From Lachnospiraceae bacterium (GTDB taxonomy: Bacteria; Bacillota; Clostridia; Lachnospirales; Lachnospiraceae): a stretch of DNA of 64,000 nucleotides. Positions 24,899 through 36,109 of the stretch are shown piece by piece. Below the pieces are notes generated by a model. That model was not told where the DNA came from. It did no database searches and saw only the letters and a list, made by a program, of their open reading frames with translations. Position 1 is the stretch's first letter, and each line of letters opens with the position of its first letter. The stretch lies in assembly GCA_902381685.1 (NCBI GenBank), contig LR698958.1, positions 1,932,833 through 1,996,832 on the forward strand, given 5' to 3'. The position numbers were made by a program, and so were the translations under genes.

Positions 24899-27800
24899 CT
24901 ATTCTTCGTCAAGAATTTCATCAAATTCGATATCTTCAGGTTCTTCTTCAATATCTATCAACTCGTCGCCTTCAAATTCTTTCTGGCTAAAGCCGTGTTC
25001 TCCGTAAGATTCATCTTCCGGAGCATAAGTTCTATCTCCCTCAATAATTGAGTGTAAATCGGTTTCACCGTAATCTATTGTCTCCATAATTTCTACTTCT
25101 GTATTGTCGTCACGAAGTACTCTCACATCAAGTCCGAGTGACTGTAACTCTTTCAGAAGTACCTTGAAGGATTCAGGGATACCCGGTTCAGGAATATTTT
25201 CACCTTTGATGATTGCTTCGTATGTCTTCACACGTCCGACAACATCATCGGATTTCACTGTCAGGATTTCCTGTAATGTGTAAGATGCACCATAAGCCTC
25301 CAATGCCCAAACTTCCATCTCACCGAATCTCTGTCCACCGAACTGCGCTTTACCACCGAGCGGCTGCTGAGTTACCAATGAGTAAGGACCTGTTGAACGT
25401 GCATGGATCTTGTCATCAACTAAGTGATGCAGTTTCAGGTAGTGCATGTGTCCGATAGTTACAGGGCTGTCAAAATATTCTCCCGTTCTACCGTCACGGA
25501 GTCTTACTTTACCGTCTCTTGAAAGAGGAACACCTTTCCATAATTTTCTATGTTCTCTGTTCTCTGACAGATATTCCAAAACTTCCGGTAATAATTCTTC
25601 TTTATGTTTTGCTTCAAACTCTTCCCACTCTAAGTTGACATAGTCATTTGCCAGGTCGAGTGTATCCATAATGTCAACCTCGTTTGCACCGTCAAATACA
25701 GGTGTTGCAATATTAAATCCTAATGCTTTTGCAGCAAGACTTAAGTGGATTTCAAGCACCTGTCCGATGTTCATACGTGAAGGCACACCAAGTGGGTTCA
25801 ATACGATGTCCAAAGGACGACCGTTTGGCAGGAACGGCATATCTTCTACAGGTAATACACGGGAAACAACACCCTTGTTACCGTGACGTCCGGCCATCTT
25901 ATCTCCTACGGAAATCTTTCTCTTCTGTGCAATGTAAATGCGAACTGCCTGATTTACACCAGGTGATAATTCGTCACCGTTTTCTCTTGTAAATACTTTC
26001 GCATCTACAACGATACCGTACTCTCCGTGTGGCACTTTCAGTGAAGTATCTCTTACTTCTCTCGCCTTCTCGCCGAAGATTGCACGAAGTAATCTTTCCT
26101 CTGCCGTCAGTTCCGTCTCTCCCTTAGGAGTTACTTTACCGACTAAAATATCACCTGCGCGAACTTCAGCACCGATACGGATAATACCTCTGTCGTCAAG
26201 GTCTTTCAACGCATCGTCACCGACACCCGGAATATCTCTTGTGATTTCTTCAGGTCCGAGTTTTGTATCACGCGCTTCTGCTTCATATTCTTCAATGTGG
26301 ATTGATGTATATACATCGTCCTGTACTAATCTTTCGCTTAATAAAACGGCATCTTCGTAGTTGTAACCTTCCCATGTCATAAATCCGATCAATGGGTTTT
26401 TACCAAGTGCCATTTCACCGTTTGATGTAGAAGGTCCGTCTGCGATTACCTGACCTGCTTCCACTCTCTCACCTTTGACAACGATCGGTCTCTGATTGTA
26501 GCAGTTACTCTGGTTACTGCGAAGGAATTTTGTTAATTTATATGTTTTTCTTGTTCCGTCATCGTGTTTAACAGTAATTTCTTTTGATGTAGAACGGTCT
26601 ACCACACCTGCCTGTTCGGCAACGATACAAACCCCTGAATCGACAGCGGCTTTTGTCTCCATACCTGTTCCGACAACCGGCGCTTCCGTCATAAGAAGAG
26701 GTACTGCCTGACGCTGCATGTTTGAACCCATAAGCGCACGAGTCGGGTCATCGTTTTCAAGGAAAGGAATCAGCGCAGTCGCTACGGAGAATACCATCTT
26801 AGGTGATACGTCCATGTAGTCAAATGCTGTTTTTTCGTATTCCTGTGTCTCTTCACGATAACGACCTGATACATTCTTGTGAATGAAGTGTCCTTCTGCA
26901 TCAAGAGGCTCATTCGCCTGCGCTACATGGTAGTTATCTTCCTCATCTGCCGTCATATAAACAACTTCTTCTGTTACAACAGGGTTTTTCGGATCTGTTT
27001 TATCAATCTTACGGTATGGCGCTTCCACAAATCCGTACTCATTAATTCTTGCGTAGCAGGCAAGAGAGTTGATCAATCCGATGTTAGGACCTTCAGGAGT
27101 CTCGATCGGACACATTCTTCCATAGTGTGAGTAGTGAACGTCTCGAACCTCGAATCCGGCTCTGTCTCGTGAAAGACCACCAGGTCCAAGTGCTGATAAA
27201 CGTCTCTTATGTGTCAACTCACCAAGTGGGTTGTTCTGATCCATAAACTGTGACAACTGAGAAGAACCGAAGAATTCTTTCACCGCTGCCGTTACCGGTT
27301 TAATGTTAATGAGTGATTGAGGAGAAATTCCTTCCAAATCCTGAGTTGTCATTCTCTCACGAACAACTCTTTCCAATCTGGACAAACCAATTCTGTACTG
27401 GTTCTGTAATAATTCACCAACCGCACGGATACGTCTGTTTCCTAAGTGGTCAATATCATCATCTGTTCCGATACCATATTCCAAGTGGATATTGTAGTTG
27501 ATTGACGCTAAAATATCTTCTTTTGTAATATGTTTCGGAATCAGTTCGTGAATATTTCTGCGGATTTCTTCTTTTAATTCGTCAATGTCGCCGCCTGTCT
27601 CTTCTAAGAGGTCTGCCAATACAGGATAGTATACTAATTCTGCAATTCCCAATTCTTTCGCATCTACATCTACTACGCTCTCTAAATCTACCATCATGTT
27701 AGAAAGAATTTTGATGTTGCGTTCTTCGCCTTTCACCCATACAAATGGAACGGCTCCGTTCTGAATTGCTTCCGCTAACTCTCTTGTGATTACCTGGCCT

Positions 27801-28729
27801 TCTTCCACAATCACTTCGCCTGTAATTGCGCTCACAATATCCTCTGCTGCGACCTGACCCGTAATACGGTTTTTCAACGCTAATTTCTTATTGAATTTAT
27901 AACGGCCTACTTTCGCTAAATCGTAGCGTCTTGCATCAAAGAACATGCTTGTAATTAAACTTTCCGCACTGTCCACCGCAAGAGGCTCGCCCGGACGAAT
28001 CTTCTTATATAACTCCAAAAGACCTTCCTGATAACTCTCTGCCGTATCTTTTCCAAAACTTGCCAAAATCTTAGGTTCTTCACCGAACAAATCTAAGATT
28101 TCCGCATTTGTACCAAATCCCAATGCACGAATCAGCACTGTAATCGGTACTTTTCTCGTTCTATCTACACGTACATAGAAAACGTCATTGGAGTCTGTTT
28201 CATATTCTAACCACGCTCCACGGTTTGGAATTACTGTGGAAGAATATAATTCTTTCCCAATCTTATCATGAGCAATCGCATAGTAAATTCCCGGTGAACG
28301 CACTAACTGACTTACGATAACACGTTCTGCTCCGTTGATAACGAATGTACCTGTCTTTGTCATCAGCGGTAAATCTCCCATGAAAATCTCATGCTCGTTA
28401 ATCTCATCTGTTTCTTTATTATAAAGTCTTACTTTCACCTTAAGCGGTGCCGCATATGTTGCATCACGTTCTTTGCATTCCTCAATTGTGTACTTTACAT
28501 CATCTTCGCATAATGTAAAATCAACAAATTCCAGACTTAAGTGACCGCTGTAATCAGCAATCGGAGAAATATCTTCAAATACTTCTTTTAATCCGGCATC
28601 AAGAAACCATTGATATGAATCTTTCTGAACTTCGATTAAGTTAGGCATCTGAAGCACTTCTTTTTGTCTAGAATAGCTCATGCGAGAACTTTTTCCATTT
28701 GTGATGGGACGAATTCTGTTTTTCTCCAT
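24899..28729 (-). CDS. rpoB: RNA polymerase beta subunit
   Basis: A 1276-residue RpoB starting [20 protein letters not shown]. The rifampicin-pocket region reads [20 protein letters not shown] followed by [14 protein letters not shown], wild-type-like at the Asp, His and Ser positions. The C-terminal clamp region [18 protein letters not shown] is intact, followed by a long acidic tail. In most relatives it directly follows rplL. Here it has its own promoter, because a beta-galactosidase gene and the opp operon lie between. Confidence 0.99.
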   Translation of the reverse strand: MEKNRIRPITNGKSSRMSYSRQKEVLQMPNLIEVQKDSYQWFLDAGLKEVFEDISPIADYSGHLSLEFVDFTLCEDDVKYTIEECKERDATYAAPLKVKVRLYNKETDEINEHEIFMGDLPLMTKTGTFVINGAERVIVSQLVRSPGIYYAIAHDKIGKELYSSTVIPNRGAWLEYETDSNDVFYVRVDRTRKVPITVLIRALGFGTNAEILDLFGEEPKILASFGKDTAESYQEGLLELYKKIRPGEPLAVDSAESLITSMFFDARRYDLAKVGRYKFNKKLALKNRITGQVAAEDIVSAITGEVIVEEGQVITRELAEAIQNGAVPFVWVKGEERNIKILSNMMVDLESVVDVDAKELGIAELVYYPVLADLLEETGGDIDELKEEIRRNIHELIPKHITKEDILASINYNIHLEYGIGTDDDIDHLGNRRIRAVGELLQNQYRIGLSRLERVVRERMTTQDLEGISPQSLINIKPVTAAVKEFFGSSQLSQFMDQNNPLGELTHKRRLSALGPGGLSRDRAGFEVRDVHYSHYGRMCPIETPEGPNIGLINSLACYARINEYGFVEAPYRKIDKTDPKNPVVTEEVVYMTADEEDNYHVAQANEPLDAEGHFIHKNVSGRYREETQEYEKTAFDYMDVSPKMVFSVATALIPFLENDDPTRALMGSNMQRQAVPLLMTEAPVVGTGMETKAAVDSGVCIVAEQAGVVDRSTSKEITVKHDDGTRKTYKLTKFLRSNQSNCYNQRPIVVKGERVEAGQVIADGPSTSNGEMALGKNPLIGFMTWEGYNYEDAVLLSERLVQDDVYTSIHIEEYEAEARDTKLGPEEITRDIPGVGDDALKDLDDRGIIRIGAEVRAGDILVGKVTPKGETELTAEERLLRAIFGEKAREVRDTSLKVPHGEYGIVVDAKVFTRENGDELSPGVNQAVRIYIAQKRKISVGDKMAGRHGNKGVVSRVLPVEDMPFLPNGRPLDIVLNPLGVPSRMNIGQVLEIHLSLAAKALGFNIATPVFDGANEVDIMDTLDLANDYVNLEWEEFEAKHKEELLPEVLEYLSENREHRKLWKGVPLSRDGKVRLRDGRTGEYFDSPVTIGHMHYLKLHHLVDDKIHARSTGPYSLVTQQPLGGKAQFGGQRFGEMEVWALEAYGASYTLQEILTVKSDDVVGRVKTYEAIIKGENIPEPGIPESFKVLLKELQSLGLDVRVLRDDNTEVEIMETIDYGETDLHSIIEGDRTYAPEDESYGEHGFSQKEFEGDELIDIEEEPEDIEFDEILDEE

Positions 28730-28859
28730 TGACGTTTCACTCCTTGTATATTTATTTGGCTCTCATGTTATTTTCCTCGTAATATACAATGAAAAACGGC
28801 TTTTCTGCCGATTTCCATCGCATTATGTGGGCATGATTTTCCACAATAGTGCATTTTTA

Positions 28860-28888
28860 ACTGTATCATACGGTTTCGGGCTTGTCAA
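28860..28888 (-). promoter_or_regulatory. Sigma-A promoter of rpoBC
   Basis: Minus strand TTGACA (28888-28883), 17-bp spacer, TACAGT (28865-28860). This gives a leader of about 125 bases before the rpoB start. Confidence 0.75.
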
Positions 28889-28916
28889 GAGGTTTTTTTA
28901 CAACTATAAAAAAGTT

Positions 28917-28954
28917 TGCAAAATAAGACGGCCGGTATATAACCCGACCGCCTT
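28917..28954 (-). terminator. Terminator after the anchored beta-galactosidase
   Basis: A 9-bp GC-rich stem (GGCGGTCGG / CCGGCCGTC with wobble pairs), then TTATTTTG on the minus strand. It begins a few bases after the stop codon and precedes the rpoB promoter. Confidence 0.7.
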
Positions 28955-28959
28955 TTATT

Positions 28960-31900
28960 TTATCTGTCTTTTCTTCTTCTCTTAACGAAAATACCGCCGA
29001 TGCCTGCTGCCGCTGCTGCGAATAATGCACCCCAAAGAGCGATTGGGGCTGTATCTCCAGTCTTCGCTGCTCCGTGTGATCCGCCTGCGCCCGAACCGTT
29101 TCCATTTCCACTTCCGTTTCCGTTTCCATTTCCACTTCCGTTTCCGTCATCTGTCGGTGGAATTGGAGGCTGCGGATCAGGATCAGTCGGTTTGTCAGGT
29201 TCTTTTACATCGTCCATTGCAGCACGCAATGTCTTGATTTGCTCAGCAATCTGTTCTTTCGTTGCTTCCTTATATAAATCTTTCGCTTTTGCAATCTCGT
29301 CTTGAAGTGTCTTCCATGCGTCCTCTTTATAATCGTCCTTGTCAAGTTTCTCTGCCTCAGACACTAAAGTCTTCAATTCAGAAATATCTACAAGTACTTT
29401 TTTTACATTTTCTTTGCTAAGGCTTTCGATAGCCTTTTCCACTTCATTCTTTGTTGCGTCCGCTTTTTTAAGAACGTCTTCCGCAACTTTTACAAGCGCT
29501 TCATATTCTTCATAAGATTTTGCCGTATAGTTTACTTCATCGTAGTTCAAATCAGCAATTGCTTTTCTCAATGCACTGATGTCAACAAGCGCATCTTTTT
29601 CTTTGTTGATTTTGTCAACAAGATTTGTAATATCTTCTCCGGTTGCGTCCGGATTGTTTAACATTTCTTTTGCATCATCAATCAAATCTTTGTATGCATT
29701 CCAACTGCCTTCTGTATAACAGTTTTCTTCTTTTTGTTTCTCGGCAAGTTCTTCATACTCTTTGATTGCATCAATCAGGCTCTTTCTGTTTTCATCTAAT
29801 GGAATCAGTTTTGCAAATGCGTCTTTCAAAGATTCCATCATTTCATTTACCTGATCTTTCGTTGCATTGTCATCATTTGCAAGTGTAAGCGCCTCTTCCA
29901 CAACTTTTTGAAGTGCGTCATAACTGTCTTTTACATAGAGGTTGGCATCTAATTTTTTATACTCTTCTGCTTTTGCACGTAACTCTGCCACATTTGCAAG
30001 TGCAGATTTTGCTTCGTTCAATGCCAATACCGCTTTGTCAACTTCGTCCTGTTTTGCACTTTCTTTCTCAAGAACCGCTTTTCCGCTTTCATATGCTGTT
30101 GTGTAGTCAGCGAAAGTCTTTTTAGAGTAGTCCGCACTGTTTTCTGCAATTTTTTCGTATTCCTGAATTGCTTTTTCCAATTCCGTGAAAACGACTTCAT
30201 TGACAAGTTTTGCGTCTGCCCATACTGCATGGTCATTTCCGTCTGAACCGTTTGTCTCTGCGATAAGAGAAACTGTTTTTGCTCCTCTGATGGCCACATT
30301 TACAGGAACAGATGTCTTGAATTTAACAGCGTCTTTGCGGAACACTTCTTTTCCGTCCACTTTGACAACAAAGTTTACTTCTCCGTTGCCGCCCTGCTCT
30401 TTTCCAATACCCGCAACTGCCTTAAACATTGTTGCGTCCAGTCCCTCTACGTTCACGGTTACTTCTGAAGGCGCATGAGAACCCACACCTTTGTCAAATT
30501 TAGTTGCTTTACCGTCAACCCATACACCGAGTTCACCGCCACAAGTACATGTATCACGCATATTTGCGCTGTATCCTGCTTTATCAACCGTCCAGTTCAT
30601 ATCGCTGATGTACATTTGGTCTACAAGTTCAAAGTTAATTGTGTAAACTTTTTCAATTCCGTATCCTGAAGTTGCACGGATTGTCGCTACAGGTTTTTCC
30701 AATGTAGGCTGTGTAATCTCAACTTTTACGTCTTCTGCGTTTTTCACAACATCTACTTTAGGAAGTTTCACATCTTCTTTATTAAAGAGTTGATGTGTAT
30801 ATTCTGTCTTAGATACTTCAAATCCTTCTAATGCTTTTCCGTCTAAAGTAATGTTTTTAACAGGCATTGTAGAATTCACATCAAGTTTGCTGTTTTCCAT
30901 TCTTTCTTTTACAAATGCGTTTGCATCTGCCGCTGCTTTTGTAATCGGTGTAATTCTGAATGTCTGTGTATATGTCTGGCCTTTCTGCAAAATGTACTGT
31001 CCTAAAGGTCCAGGACCGCAACTTGCATTTCCAAGTCCTCTCTGTGCCGTACCTACGCTCAGAACAACATCTTTTGTCTTAGGAACCTGATATGGGTGTC
31101 CAAAATCATTCCATACTTTGTGAATGTCTTCTGAAGTATAGTGCAATGCACTCATGTTCATTGTATCTTCTGCGGCAACCATAATACCTTTGCCGTTTTC
31201 ACCTTTTGTCAGTGTAGCCCATCTTACGTCACTTCTGTTGCCGTTTTCCTGCGGTCTTACATATTTGTCTTCAAACATGTTTTCAACAGTATCTTTGTAA
31301 ATGCTTACTCTTGCTCCGGTCTTTCTGTCCACATAGTTTTCCTGTGGTCCTCTTCCGTAATAAGTAACATTTTCATATCCTTCCGGCACAACCATTCTCA
31401 TACCTACCTGAGCAATATCGCCTATCGCACTGCTGTTTGAAGGAGTGAAACTGTTTGTCACAACAATATCTCCGTTAGCATAAATCTGATAGTCGATTAC
31501 ATTCGGAGAATCAATGCCTTCAATTGTTCCTTCCACATGAACATTGACTACTTTATCCTTTGTTTCAACTTTACAGTCTGTTACTTTGAAGTTTGCCGCT
31601 GCATTTTTCATTGCATCTGTAAAGTTAGGGTCATTGCTTATTCTTGCTCTCCAGTAGTCCGGTTTCGGTCCGTCTTTCAACAGAACCTCGTCGTTTACCA
31701 TATAGTTTGTGATGTATCCCGTTGTCTTGTCGATTGTTACAGAGAATTTATCTCCGTCTTTTTCACTTCCGCTAAGAACAAGGTTTTTCTCACCGTCTTC
31801 TACTTTAATGTTATCTGCATCTTCCACATCGATGGTAGGACGTGCCGTTTCGTTTTCATAAGAAAGCTGTAACTGCTCGAATGCAATCTCGCTTCCCTTC

Positions 31901-34900
31901 TTTCCGCCGTATGCTCCTGCCCAATCCTGATTTTCTTTTAGTGTTGCGTTAAATTCCAAAATATAGTCAGAGCCTTCCACCGCTTTAATTTCAGGGAAAT
32001 CTTTTAATTCGATAACTTTCTCTGCTCCGGCTTCGACGTCTTTCTCTTCGTCAGAGAGTGTGCCTTCTTTTACAATACCGTTATCTTTCAATAACTTCCA
32101 TGTAATATCATATTTCTTTAAGTTTGTATTTAAAAATTCATTTACAATACGAACTTTTCCGTCTTTTGCTTCTCCATCATCATAGAAAGAAATTTCCTGA
32201 TGTACTTTCTTTACTTCGTACAACTCAGGTGAAGGAGTTCTGTCCGCATTTATCAGACCGTTACAGCAGAAATCTCTGTCTGTTACTTTCTCGCCCCAGT
32301 CTCCGCCATATCCGAAGAAAGTAGTTCCTTCCGGATAGTCAGTTCCCTCTGCGACAATCTGATCATCTTTGAAGTCCATAGAATATACAACTTCACTGTC
32401 TTTCGGCTGATAATCCGGATTTGGATTTGCCACGTTTAAAACGCGAACGCCGTCAATCAGACCGTTAAACTGTCTTCCTGAATATTCAGGGTCTTCTCCG
32501 ATACCGATTTTAAATGGTTCGGTATCTACTTTTTCTCCCTTGGTAACATCTTTTTCACCAATTTTTGTGCCGTCTACATATAAGGTATATTTTCCATTCT
32601 CGTATGTTCCAGCAACGTATGTCCACTTGCCAATCTTATCTTTCGGGAATGGCGCTGTCAGTGTTCCTGCGCTCCAGCCGTCAACGAAAAATTCAATTTT
32701 GTCATCTGCTCTCGTAATCTTCAAATTATAACCGGAGTCGCCTTTGGCTATAATCGCCTGATCACTTCCTGTTCCGCCGTTGTATTTTACCCATGCACCC
32801 AGTGTGATTGCTTTGCTGTTCGCTGATTTATTCGGAACAAGTACATAGCCGTCAAGCGCTTTGTCTTTCTGTCCGTCTGTCAATGTTCCTTTAATTGCAG
32901 ATTTCGTTCCATCATCATTTTTTACATAGTAGTCTGTCTTGTTGACTGCATTTGTCAAAATAGACTGGTCCATCCAATCCCAAATAAATCCGCCCTGTGC
33001 GTTGTCATATTTTCTGAATACGTCCCAGTATTCTTTGAAATTACCAAGTCCGTTTCCCATGGAATGTGCGTACTCAGATTGAATGTACGGCGTTTTGTTA
33101 TTTGTATTTGTAACATGTCCTTCCACAGAAGATACACCCCAGTACTGTGAAGAGTAGATATCTACCATAGAATTTTCACGGTCGCCTTTTGTATAACGGT
33201 TATCACGTTCATATTTTCTCAGTCTGGACGGGTCTCTCTTTAAAATCCATTTTGTTGAATTATTGAAACAATAGTTTTCGTCCATTGTGTGGTCTTTATA
33301 TGTGGATTCGTTTCCAAGTGACCAGATTACAACTGAAGCATGGTTTTTATCACGCTCTACCATGTTTATTGTTCTGTCCATGACAGACGCATTCCATACC
33401 GGTGCACCAGACGGTATATCCGCACCGTTTTCAAAAGAACCCTTGTGGGATTCAATGTTCGCCTCATCACACATCATCAGTCCGAGTTCATCTGCCAGCG
33501 CATAAGTATACGGGTGATTCGGATAATGCGAAGTACGGATTGCATTTACGTTAAACTGTTTCATCGTCATTAAGTCTGTGCGAATGTCCTCTTTTGTAAG
33601 TGCACGTCCGTCCACGTTATCTGTCTCGTGACGGTTTGTTCCTCGGAACATAATTTTCTTGCCGTTAATCTGTGCCTGTTCCTGTCCTTCTTCGTTGATG
33701 TCCACCTTGTCGATTTCACGGAAACCAACTCTCTGACATGTAGTTTCAATTACTTTTCCGTCTTCATCTACAAGTTGAATTAAGAGACGGTATAAATTAG
33801 GTGTATCTGCAAACCATTTCTTTGGATTTACCACTTCTTTAGAACCGGAACCTCTCTGACCTTTATCGTCAGCGCTTTCCTCAACTGTCGCTTTTCCCGC
33901 TTTTACGTCCACATCGAAAGAAAGTGGAGAATCCCAAACTTTCTTATCACTGTCCATCTCGTACAAATCTGCCTTAACGGTATATTTACCCGAAACATTT
34001 TTATCGAGACTTCTAATATCAGCGTCCAATGTCAATGTTGCATTTTCATAGTTCTCATCAAGGTCTGTCTTTACAAAGTAATCACGGATTTCTACTTTGT
34101 CTTTAGAATATAAATACACATCTCTGAAAATACCGCTCAGACGAATGAAGTCCTGATTTTCAAGATAACTTCCCGTTGACCAGCGGTATACTTCCACTGC
34201 GATTGTGTTTTCTCCCTCTTTCAGGTAATCTGTGATGTTAAATTCATCTGCCGTATAACTGTCCTCGGCATATCCCACTCTCTCTCCATTTACATAGAGA
34301 TAGAATGCGGATTCCACACCCTGGAAGGATACGAAAACTTCACGTCCGTCCCAATCTGCCGGAATCTCAAATGTTCTTTTGTACTGTCCGACACTGTTTT
34401 TCACTGTCGGCGCAACAGGTTTGTTCTTTCCGTTTGTGTTATATTCAACTTTCTCATAGTTTGCCCACGGATATGTTTGGTTTACATAAATTGGTTTGTC
34501 GTATTTAAAATTGCCTTTCTCATCTTTTTGAGTCTGGATATTGCTTGGAACCTGAATCTTATCCCAGCCTTCCGTGTTCCAATCTTCCTTATAATTCTTT
34601 GCGTCTTCCCCTCTCTTTGTATTTAACCTGTCGGCAGGTTTCTCCGCATACTTAAAGTTCCATTCACCGTTCAGTGTCTTGTACCACTTAGAACCTGTCT
34701 CATCTACATTGTCCAAGGCAGATTTTTCATTTTTCAAAGCCTTCTCTGCAGATTCATAAGGTGTAAATGTCGCTCTTGCGGCTTCACGGTTGACTTCCAC
34801 CGTTTCAATTTGGTCGTACCACTCTTCACCTGCAAATTGCTTATCCGCTGCTTTTGCCTCTAATTCCAGTCCGTCCATACCAAGCACCGGAGTAACAACT

Positions 34901-34947
34901 AACGCGCCTGACAAAAGTAATGACACGAGCCGATTCCTTTTCTTCAT
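28960..34947 (-). CDS. Cell-surface GH2 beta-galactosidase, LacZ-like, multimodular
   Basis: A 1995-residue secreted enzyme; start 34947 (MKKRNRLVSLLLSGA) has AAAGGAGG nine bases upstream. In order: signal peptide; GH2 sugar-binding and Ig-like domains (about 80-430); a TIM barrel with acid/base Glu in VVIWSLGNES and nucleophile in YIQSEYAHSMGN; a LamG/concanavalin-like domain inserted after GGFIWDWMDQS; the beta-galactosidase small-chain domain (YYGRGPQENYVDRKTGA); an NPCBM-type carbohydrate-binding module (MYISDMNWTVDKAGY...); five FIVAR helical repeats; a Gly/Ser/Asn-rich linker; and the tail AAKTGDTAPI, membrane helix, KRRRKDR. It should remove terminal beta-galactose from extracellular glycans. 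Linkage preference is not readable from sequence. Confidence 0.92.
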   Translation of the reverse strand: MKKRNRLVSLLLSGALVVTPVLGMDGLELEAKAADKQFAGEEWYDQIETVEVNREAARATFTPYESAEKALKNEKSALDNVDETGSKWYKTLNGEWNFKYAEKPADRLNTKRGEDAKNYKEDWNTEGWDKIQVPSNIQTQKDEKGNFKYDKPIYVNQTYPWANYEKVEYNTNGKNKPVAPTVKNSVGQYKRTFEIPADWDGREVFVSFQGVESAFYLYVNGERVGYAEDSYTADEFNITDYLKEGENTIAVEVYRWSTGSYLENQDFIRLSGIFRDVYLYSKDKVEIRDYFVKTDLDENYENATLTLDADIRSLDKNVSGKYTVKADLYEMDSDKKVWDSPLSFDVDVKAGKATVEESADDKGQRGSGSKEVVNPKKWFADTPNLYRLLIQLVDEDGKVIETTCQRVGFREIDKVDINEEGQEQAQINGKKIMFRGTNRHETDNVDGRALTKEDIRTDLMTMKQFNVNAIRTSHYPNHPYTYALADELGLMMCDEANIESHKGSFENGADIPSGAPVWNASVMDRTINMVERDKNHASVVIWSLGNESTYKDHTMDENYCFNNSTKWILKRDPSRLRKYERDNRYTKGDRENSMVDIYSSQYWGVSSVEGHVTNTNNKTPYIQSEYAHSMGNGLGNFKEYWDVFRKYDNAQGGFIWDWMDQSILTNAVNKTDYYVKNDDGTKSAIKGTLTDGQKDKALDGYVLVPNKSANSKAITLGAWVKYNGGTGSDQAIIAKGDSGYNLKITRADDKIEFFVDGWSAGTLTAPFPKDKIGKWTYVAGTYENGKYTLYVDGTKIGEKDVTKGEKVDTEPFKIGIGEDPEYSGRQFNGLIDGVRVLNVANPNPDYQPKDSEVVYSMDFKDDQIVAEGTDYPEGTTFFGYGGDWGEKVTDRDFCCNGLINADRTPSPELYEVKKVHQEISFYDDGEAKDGKVRIVNEFLNTNLKKYDITWKLLKDNGIVKEGTLSDEEKDVEAGAEKVIELKDFPEIKAVEGSDYILEFNATLKENQDWAGAYGGKKGSEIAFEQLQLSYENETARPTIDVEDADNIKVEDGEKNLVLSGSEKDGDKFSVTIDKTTGYITNYMVNDEVLLKDGPKPDYWRARISNDPNFTDAMKNAAANFKVTDCKVETKDKVVNVHVEGTIEGIDSPNVIDYQIYANGDIVVTNSFTPSNSSAIGDIAQVGMRMVVPEGYENVTYYGRGPQENYVDRKTGARVSIYKDTVENMFEDKYVRPQENGNRSDVRWATLTKGENGKGIMVAAEDTMNMSALHYTSEDIHKVWNDFGHPYQVPKTKDVVLSVGTAQRGLGNASCGPGPLGQYILQKGQTYTQTFRITPITKAAADANAFVKERMENSKLDVNSTMPVKNITLDGKALEGFEVSKTEYTHQLFNKEDVKLPKVDVVKNAEDVKVEITQPTLEKPVATIRATSGYGIEKVYTINFELVDQMYISDMNWTVDKAGYSANMRDTCTCGGELGVWVDGKATKFDKGVGSHAPSEVTVNVEGLDATMFKAVAGIGKEQGGNGEVNFVVKVDGKEVFRKDAVKFKTSVPVNVAIRGAKTVSLIAETNGSDGNDHAVWADAKLVNEVVFTELEKAIQEYEKIAENSADYSKKTFADYTTAYESGKAVLEKESAKQDEVDKAVLALNEAKSALANVAELRAKAEEYKKLDANLYVKDSYDALQKVVEEALTLANDDNATKDQVNEMMESLKDAFAKLIPLDENRKSLIDAIKEYEELAEKQKEENCYTEGSWNAYKDLIDDAKEMLNNPDATGEDITNLVDKINKEKDALVDISALRKAIADLNYDEVNYTAKSYEEYEALVKVAEDVLKKADATKNEVEKAIESLSKENVKKVLVDISELKTLVSEAEKLDKDDYKEDAWKTLQDEIAKAKDLYKEATKEQIAEQIKTLRAAMDDVKEPDKPTDPDPQPPIPPTDDGNGSGNGNGNGSGNGNGSGAGGSHGAAKTGDTAPIALWGALFAAAAAGIGGIFVKRRRKDR

Positions 34948-35047
34948 TTCCTTCTCCTCCTTTTTGTTAATAATGTACACTTTTTCAAACCAAACACAAA
35001 CCTTTTTAGTAATTCTAATACTTTTCCTTGAAAATTTCTATAGTATT

Positions 35048-35072
35048 ATGAAATTTTTATAATAAATTTCAT
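35048..35072. promoter_or_regulatory. AT-rich palindrome upstream of the beta-galactosidase gene
   Basis: ATGAAATTT, seven bases, AAATTTCAT: 9-bp perfect arms, about 100 bases before the start codon. It could be an operator for a sugar-responsive regulator; none is encoded nearby. I found no clean -35/-10 pair in this gap. Confidence 0.4.
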
Positions 35073-35101
35073 GATTTTAAATTTTTTTCCGTTTTTTTCG
35101 A

Positions 35102-35139
35102 CAAAAAACAGAGTTACAACACTTGTAACTCCGTTTTTG
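35102..35139 (-). terminator. Terminator after oppF
   Basis: Stem GAGTTACAA/TTGTAACTC with a 3-base loop and flanking C/A-rich and T-rich arms. The minus strand ends in TGTTTTTTGT. It separates the opp operon from the beta-galactosidase gene. Confidence 0.8.
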
Positions 35140-35156
35140 TCTATCACTCTATTCCT

Positions 35157-36107
35157 TTAGTATAAATGACATGCCACAAAATGATTTGGTCTTACCTCTT
35201 TCAACTCCGGCGATGTCGTTCTGCAGGCTTCTGTCGCTTTCGGACAACGTCCGGCAAACGGACAGCCTGGTTTAGGGTTGATTGGACTCGGTACGTCCCC
35301 CGATAAAAGTTTTCTTTCTTTTAAAGATTCTTTTTCAGGATCCGGTATCGGTACCGCGTCCAATAACGCCTGACTATATGGGTGCAACGTGTGCTCGTAG
35401 ATTTCATCACTATCCGCGAGTTCCACGAGGTTGCCTAAATACATAACGGCAATTCTGTCCGAAATATATTTTACAATGTTCAGGTCGTGGGCAATAAACA
35501 TATATGTAAACCCATGTTCTTCCTGAAGATTTTTTAACAGGTTAATAATCTGGCTCTGAATAGAAACATCGAGAGCGGAAATCGGTTCATCACAAACGAT
35601 AAATTCAGGTTCTACCGCTAATGCACGGGCAATCCCGATACGTTGTCTTTGTCCACCTGAGAATTCATGAGGGAAACGGTTAGCGTGTTCTCTGTTCAGT
35701 CCAACTGTTTCAAGTAATTCGTATACACGTTCACGTCGTTTCTCCTTCGTATACATATTATGAATTTCCATACCCTCTTCAATAATGCTTCCTACTGTCA
35801 TACGAGGATTTAATGAAGCATATGGGTCTTGGAAAATAATCTGTGCTTTCTTAGAATATTCATAACGGTCTTTTGTTCTTTTTACGCTTACTTCCTCACC
35901 GTTATAAGTAATTTTTCCTGAAGTTGCACTATATATCCCCATTACCGTACGTCCAAGTGTAGATTTTCCACACCCCGATTCACCTACGACACCGAGAGTT
36001 TCTCCTTTATAAATATCCATGCTTACGTTATTTACCGCAACCAATGTCTGTTTACGTCCCACATGGAAATGTTTTGATACGTTTTCTAGTGTGATTAATT
36101 TCTCCAT
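35157..36107 (-). CDS. oppF: Oligopeptide ABC transporter ATPase OppF
   Basis: A 316-residue ATPase: Walker A GESGCGKSTLGR, signature FSGGQRQRIGIARAL, Walker B FIVCDEPISALD, and the C-terminal oligopeptide/dipeptide extension with GCPFAGRCPKATEAC. With OppD it powers uptake of short peptides. It starts 2 bases after the oppD stop and ends the operon. Confidence 0.93.
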   Translation of the reverse strand: MEKLITLENVSKHFHVGRKQTLVAVNNVSMDIYKGETLGVVGESGCGKSTLGRTVMGIYSATSGKITYNGEEVSVKRTKDRYEYSKKAQIIFQDPYASLNPRMTVGSIIEEGMEIHNMYTKEKRRERVYELLETVGLNREHANRFPHEFSGGQRQRIGIARALAVEPEFIVCDEPISALDVSIQSQIINLLKNLQEEHGFTYMFIAHDLNIVKYISDRIAVMYLGNLVELADSDEIYEHTLHPYSQALLDAVPIPDPEKESLKERKLLSGDVPSPINPKPGCPFAGRCPKATEACRTTSPELKEVRPNHFVACHLY

Positions 36108-36109
36108 TG

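Noticed and set aside
28680..28985. A + strand 101-codon frame over the rpoB start and upstream gap
   Set aside because: It overlaps the rpoB promoter and the terminator of the neighbouring gene in antisense and lacks a ribosome site.
29098..29150. Short tandem repeat (TTTCCATTTCCACTTCCG-like) resembling a CRISPR or satellite
   Set aside because: It encodes the Gly/Asn/Ser linker of the beta-galactosidase in frame; there are no spacers and no cas genes.
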